Assembly (NCBI RefSeq): GCF_014898815.1
Contig: NW_026515520.1
Coordinates: 248,001 to 312,000, forward strand
Source of the DNA: Panonychus citri
Taxonomy: Eukaryota; Arthropoda; Arachnida; Trombidiformes; Tetranychidae
DNA length: 64,000 nucleotides
Direction of reading: 5' to 3'
Notes under the pieces: model-generated
The model's database searches: none
The model's input: the letters and a program-made list of their open reading frames with translations, nothing else
What the model was told of the DNA's origin: nothing
Shown: in pieces, positions 59,909 through 64,000 of the stretch
Numbering within the stretch: position 1 is the first letter of the stretch
Layout: every line of letters starts with the position of its first letter
Translations under genes and position numbers: made by a program

Positions 59909-60390
59909 TGCAGCTCTCACTATCTTTAAATCTAATTGGTTTCACTCATTTATTTTTCTCATTAATTTAGTGATTACACTGAACTGAATTTCATCTCTTA
60001 CAATTAACTATAATTCTTTAATTTACCTTAATCGATATATTCCATCACCAATAGAAGGCGCCTAGAATATTCTATCCTTCTCTCCCTCCTTGCCTCCATT
60101 TTTATTCACTTATTTTCTCCTGCAAATGAATTCAAGCTTCAGAGGTTAATTGAAAGTCTTATTCTTATTTATCTCTCTCTCCTCACAATTTGTGTTTACT
60201 TTTATTCTGAAAGTGAATTGAAACATTTAATCACGATTATTATCCCTTCTTATTGATTAGACAACTGTAGTTGTATTTGTACTCTTACCGATTCTATAAT
60301 ACTTGTTGTTGTTGTTGCTGTTATTTTGTTTTCTTCTTCTTCTTCTTCTTCTTTTATTGTTTATTAGTTTTATTCAATGGTATTCGCAAG
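59909..60390. other. 5' flank and probable 5' UTR of choline kinase
   Basis: No coding exon is seen. GTT and TTC triplet runs at 60304-60320 and 60335-60353 precede the start codon. An AG lies directly before the ATG (GCAAG at 60386-60390) after a pyrimidine-rich stretch, so a 5' UTR intron may end here. The 5' flank keeps weak similarity to the retrocopy upstream of 46064. Confidence 0.45.
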
Positions 60391-63084
60391 ATGATGTCAA
60401 CATCAACACTAAATGTGGATTCTTTACGTGATAAGGCTTTCAACATTTGTCGAGAATATCTTTCAGGCTCTTGGAAGGAAATTCAGCCCAATGACATGAT
60501 CTTTCATTCCATCAGTGGTGGTCTCAGTAATATCTTGTATTATTGTTCTCTACCCTCAACTCATACTCCTTTATGTGGTGAACCAAGTCAAGTATTACTC
60601 AGAATGTATGGGCAACTTCACTCTGACGATACGACACAAAACGAGAACAAAATGACAGAATCAGTGATTTTCATGTTATTATCTGAGAGAAACTTGGGAC
60701 CCAAATTGTATGGAATCTTTCCCGGTGGACGACTTGAAGAATATATTCCGGCACAAGCGATGACCTGTGATCAGCTTCGTGATCCAGTTCTTTCCTCAAC
60801 CATTGCCCATAAATTAGCCCATGTTCACAGTCTTGATGTTCCCATTAACAAAGAGCCTACTTGGCTTTTCGATAACATGTACTCTTGGTTGGAAAGTGCT
60901 CGTCGAGTTGACCTGAAAATGGTTAAACCCGAGTATCGATGTGTCGCCAAGAAACTCCTCAGTTTTCCTTATGAAGATGAACTTATCTGGTTGAAAAGTT
61001 TCCTCTCTTCTGTCCAATCTCCTGTAGTATTTTGCCACAATGATCTTCAAGAAGGTAACATTCTGCTTCCTGGTATCCCCACAACACCAAGTAGTTTCCG
61101 TAATCGTAATCGGTCCAATGGATCTTCAAACGGATCCAATCGAACCCTTGAACCCAAGGTTATCTTCATAGACTTTGAATATTGTTCGTACAATCATCGT
61201 GGTTTTGATTTCGCCAATCATTTCCTTGAATGGACATATGATTATTCAGCACAAGAGTGGCCTCATTTTTACCATAAACCGGAAAATTATCCAAGCGAAA
61301 GTCAGAGACGACATTTTGTCCGAGAATATCTGAAGGCTGTCGATAGATCGAGACCAAGAACAGAAGTCGACAATGAGGATCATATCTTACGGGAAGCGGA
61401 CGCTTACTCATTAGCATCTCATTTACTTTGGACACTTTGGAGTATCAATCATGGAGTCTCATCGGAAATTGTTTTCGGTTATTGGGTGTGTATCTTGATG
61501 ACGACTATTGTGTTACCCTTGCCAACCTTTTCATACCAGAGAATCAGTTCAAATTCCTAGGCAATTCATGCTACTCTTGTTCTTCTATGAAACCTTGATT
61601 TTACCATTGCCGTTCACCGATTGCAAAAACAGATAAAAAAATGCTAATAATACTCACCAGTAAATCACCGCCAATCACCAATCACCAATCGCAGCAAACA
61701 AAAAGGTCTTTGTGTTGATCATTATTCTCATTCTCATTAATCTTTCAACAGTTTCTACTCTTCTGCCTCAGTAAGATTGATCAAATTGTTTCTCTTTCTA
61801 TTTTTCTTCCATCAATTGTCCTTGGTTTTTTTCCACGGTAAATAAAAAAGCCGAGATAATTTGTTTTCTGTTAGATTAACAGTAAACAAGATTAGTTGAT
61901 TGCGCAGATTCTATTTGGCCTAATATTATGTATTAATCCATTAGATTTTGTAACAATTATTTGTTATTGCGTGATTATATTAGATCCTCTCTTTCCCTCC
62001 CTCTATCTCTTTTAGTGATTATTAGTCTCATTTGATTAAGTTAACATATCATGTTACCATTTTCAATATATGTTGATTATAATTGACATTAGAAAGGCAA
62101 ATATCATAAATTTTGTGTAATGAAACAATTTGATCAAATCTGAAACCTTTTAGTTTGTTTGATTAATTTGCTTGATCTTCAATGCAAACCAGGATTCTTT
62201 TTCTTCATCAGGCATTATGATGATGAGGATTATGATTATTAATCCTACAAAGCAAGATGACCTTTAATTACCTGAGTCTGTTTACTAGACGTTGGATTTT
62301 GGAGATACGTCTTTGATTGTGCTGTTGGAAAACAATCAGGGTGATATAAGTTGATAGGAATTAATTGTATCAACACTAGCGGTCAATTCCAATTGGTTAT
62401 GGTGAAGTCATTGAAACTTAGCATCAATTCCTTATTCTCTTTCTCTTTCTCTTTCATTTCCATTTTCTCTTTTCATCATTCTCACTCACTCACTCACTCT
62501 TTCTCTCTCTCTCTCCCTCTCCCTCTCCCTTTAACTCACCTTTTCATATGACACTTATCTTTCAATTTCCTTCTAACATTAATCATGAAAAAAGATCACG
62601 AGACACTTCAGATTCATTTAATTGTAATTGTTTTATGAACTTCGTGCTTGTGTAATGAAATATCATCAAATCTCATCTAACATCATCTGTTTGTCAGCCA
62701 TTTTAATTTCTCATAATCTCTCTAACTTTTTGTTAACCATTGAAAAGTAATATGAGAAAAGTATCATTACACATCGCCGATCAAAAGTGTTTTTCAAGTG
62801 TCTTGATGTTTATTAATGATAATTATTCTCTCTCCCATTTTCTTTCCAATTAATCATCAACTTTATCATTAGGCTTATGATTCCCTTTTCCTCTGCTCTT
62901 TTTTTTGCTTTTACCTTGACTAATTGTCAACAATTATCTAATTATATTTTTTTTTTCATTCTCTTTTTCTTCCTCTTTTATCTCTTTATGCCTACAGGAA
63001 TTTGGAGAAATGCGATTGAAAAGTTATATCAACAAAAAGAGGGATTTTACTGAGCAATTAACTTCTAAATCGCGATCACCGTAA
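60391..63084 (+). CDS. choline kinase
   Basis: Two exons, 60391-61485 and 62998-63084, give 393 residues from MMSTSTLNVDSL. Family marks in order: SGGLSNILYYCSLP (nucleotide loop), VLLRMYG, LGPKLYGIFPGGRLEEYIP, the Brenner motif VVFCHNDLQEGNILL, and the choline kinase motif VIFIDFEYCSYNHRGFD, then HFLEW and ASHLLWTLWSI. The HND.QEGN form separates choline kinase from ethanolamine kinase (HNDLL). It phosphorylates choline in the first step of the CDP-choline pathway to phosphatidylcholine. The second exon adds EFGEMRLKSYINKKRDFTEQ. This is the parent of the intronless copy at 46064-47241 and of the fragment at 48789. Confidence 0.95.
61486..62997 (+). other. choline kinase intron
   Basis: A 1512-bp GT-AG intron (donor TGG|GTGTGT, acceptor CTACAG|GAA), unusually long for this window. 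It contains CT-rich simple repeats at about 62430-62530 and no open frame of note. Its absence in the 46-kb copy identifies that copy as RNA-derived. Confidence 0.85.
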
Positions 63085-63380
63085 CAATAATCATCTATAA
63101 ACAATCATCTCAACCCTGGTTGATTACTGATTACGTCGTCAGTTTTTTAACATTGCACATTCTCACTTCATGACAGCCAATCTCATCTTCACCAAATCAT
63201 CCGATTGGTTGAAAGTTCAGTAATACAATTTCAAAATATCAGAAAACTCGAACAGTTTTTCCCCATGGCACGTCACAATATTCACACATACTAAAGCAAA
63301 CACTTCCGTCCTGAACTGTTTCCCTGTTTCACAGTTAACCATCAACACTTAATTACTATCATGTAATAGCTTAATATTAC

Positions 63381-63431
<51 letters not shown>

Positions 63432-64000
63432 ACAAAACTTAACCACCCATTAACTACAAAGCATCTCTATTATCATCTTTTTGCGTCATTGTATCAGATT
63501 AATTTTTTTAATGTCACCTTCCAATACTTTTGGTTGAAAGATTAGAAGTCGATTGGGTCAGTAGCCATTTGTGGCCCCAATAACCACCGATAAGAGCCGA
63601 TATTCGGATTCGTCAAAGAAAGAAAGCAAAACGAAACAAAGTCAAACCATAATGGTCTCCAAAAAAAGAAAAAGAAAACTTAACCTTCGTACTTATGATT
63701 CCCTTGATATTGATCTTCTTTAACCTTTTTCTTTTCCTTTACTCCGACGGACAAAGATTGTGGATAATCATTCAATCTGAGAAAAGAATCAAGTTTAATT
63801 CTAAACAATTGGGAGAATTGGATTGTCAATAGTTTTTGGATTTCAGTTTGTCTCAGTTTCATATCCCTCAAGTTAAATCGTATCGACGATTATGATGGTC
63901 AACTGAATTTCTTGGAATCGTCTTTCCAGTCGAGGAAATTTGCCGATTTCCAGTGCTACAAAATAGATCAATTTTTAGAAAAAAAAAATATCATCATGGA
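63085..64000. other. 3' UTR of choline kinase and window end
   Basis: The first 170 bases align loosely with the 3' flank of the retrocopy. A nearly pure (TC) run lies at 63384-63430. Near the edge, a minus-strand acceptor-like TTTTGTAG just before about 63959 is followed by a short open stretch (LEIGKFPRLERRF), possibly the last exon of a gene that starts beyond the window. This is not supported well enough to annotate. Confidence 0.4.

Noticed and set aside
60271..60390. N-terminal extension of choline kinase with Cys and Phe runs
   Set aside because: It reads GTT/TTC microsatellites, lacks an ATG, and is absent from the retrocopy; the start is the ATG at 60391.
1..64000. CRISPR arrays, tRNA and rRNA genes
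   Set aside because: No spaced direct repeats and no sequence with tRNA A/B boxes or rRNA conserved cores was recognised by eye; a covariance-model scan would be decisive.
1..64000. Horizontal gene transfer from bacteria or fungi
   Set aside because: Recognised genes are animal families with spliceosomal introns; orphan ORFs are AT-rich like their surroundings.

Overview
The window is nuclear DNA of a small-genome arthropod, most likely a mite of the spider-mite type (inference). It is AT-rich. Genes are intron-bearing, with GT-AG introns often only 50-110 bp long. Several proteins belong to animal- or arthropod-type families: menorin/FAM151, a CUB protein with an N-terminal cysteine domain, a single-LIM muscle protein, CDK5RAP3 and an ASCL-type bHLH. 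Nothing bacterial is seen. Intergenic DNA is full of short simple repeats (CT/GA, ATG/CAT) and of the octamer ACAATTAA and its complement.

From 1 to 45 kb the window is ordinary housekeeping and developmental sequence. In order it holds: a four-pass membrane protein (2.0-2.6 kb, minus); the largest subunit of RNA polymerase I (4.3-9.9 kb, minus, four exons rebuilt to 1798 aa) diverging from an F-box/Kelch protein of FBXO42 type (10.7-12.5 kb, plus); a bHLH factor (13.1-13.8 kb, minus); a muscle LIM/CRP gene (16.4-16.8 kb, plus); a CAMLG/GET2-like membrane protein (17.6-18.4 kb, minus); a HTATSF1 splicing factor (18.9-20.2 kb, minus); a menorin/FAM151 gene (22.5-28 kb, minus) whose large intron hosts a CUB-domain gene on the other strand; mitochondrial glycerol-3-phosphate dehydrogenase (35.8-38.2 kb, plus); a Ser-rich protein with a capping-protein-binding motif (41.3-42.0 kb, minus); and CDK5RAP3 of the UFMylation pathway (43.0-45.2 kb, plus, ten exons, 505 aa).

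From 46 to 63 kb the window changes character. An intact two-exon choline kinase gene (60.4-63.1 kb) and an intronless copy (46.1-47.2 kb) flank a block of mobile and lineage-specific DNA. The block holds a 248-bp hAT-type MITE with an 8-bp target duplication, a chimeric pseudogene made of choline-kinase and F-box pieces, an F-box/LRR gene, a 700-bp foldback, two zinc-knuckle genes resembling ORF1 of LINE retrotransposons but without reverse transcriptase, and three small orphan ORFs. It ends with two inverted 283-bp MITEs forming a near-perfect palindrome and a structurally complete 2.1-kb hAT transposon with an intact spliced transposase.

The main discoveries are: the choline-kinase retrocopy looks repeatedly overwritten by gene conversion from its parent; transposons are nested and can be ordered in time from their target duplications; the LINE-ORF1-like genes may be domesticated; and single-base contractions in short homopolymers break three genes (HTATSF1, the CUB gene and the choline-kinase copy), so assembly error must be separated from real decay.
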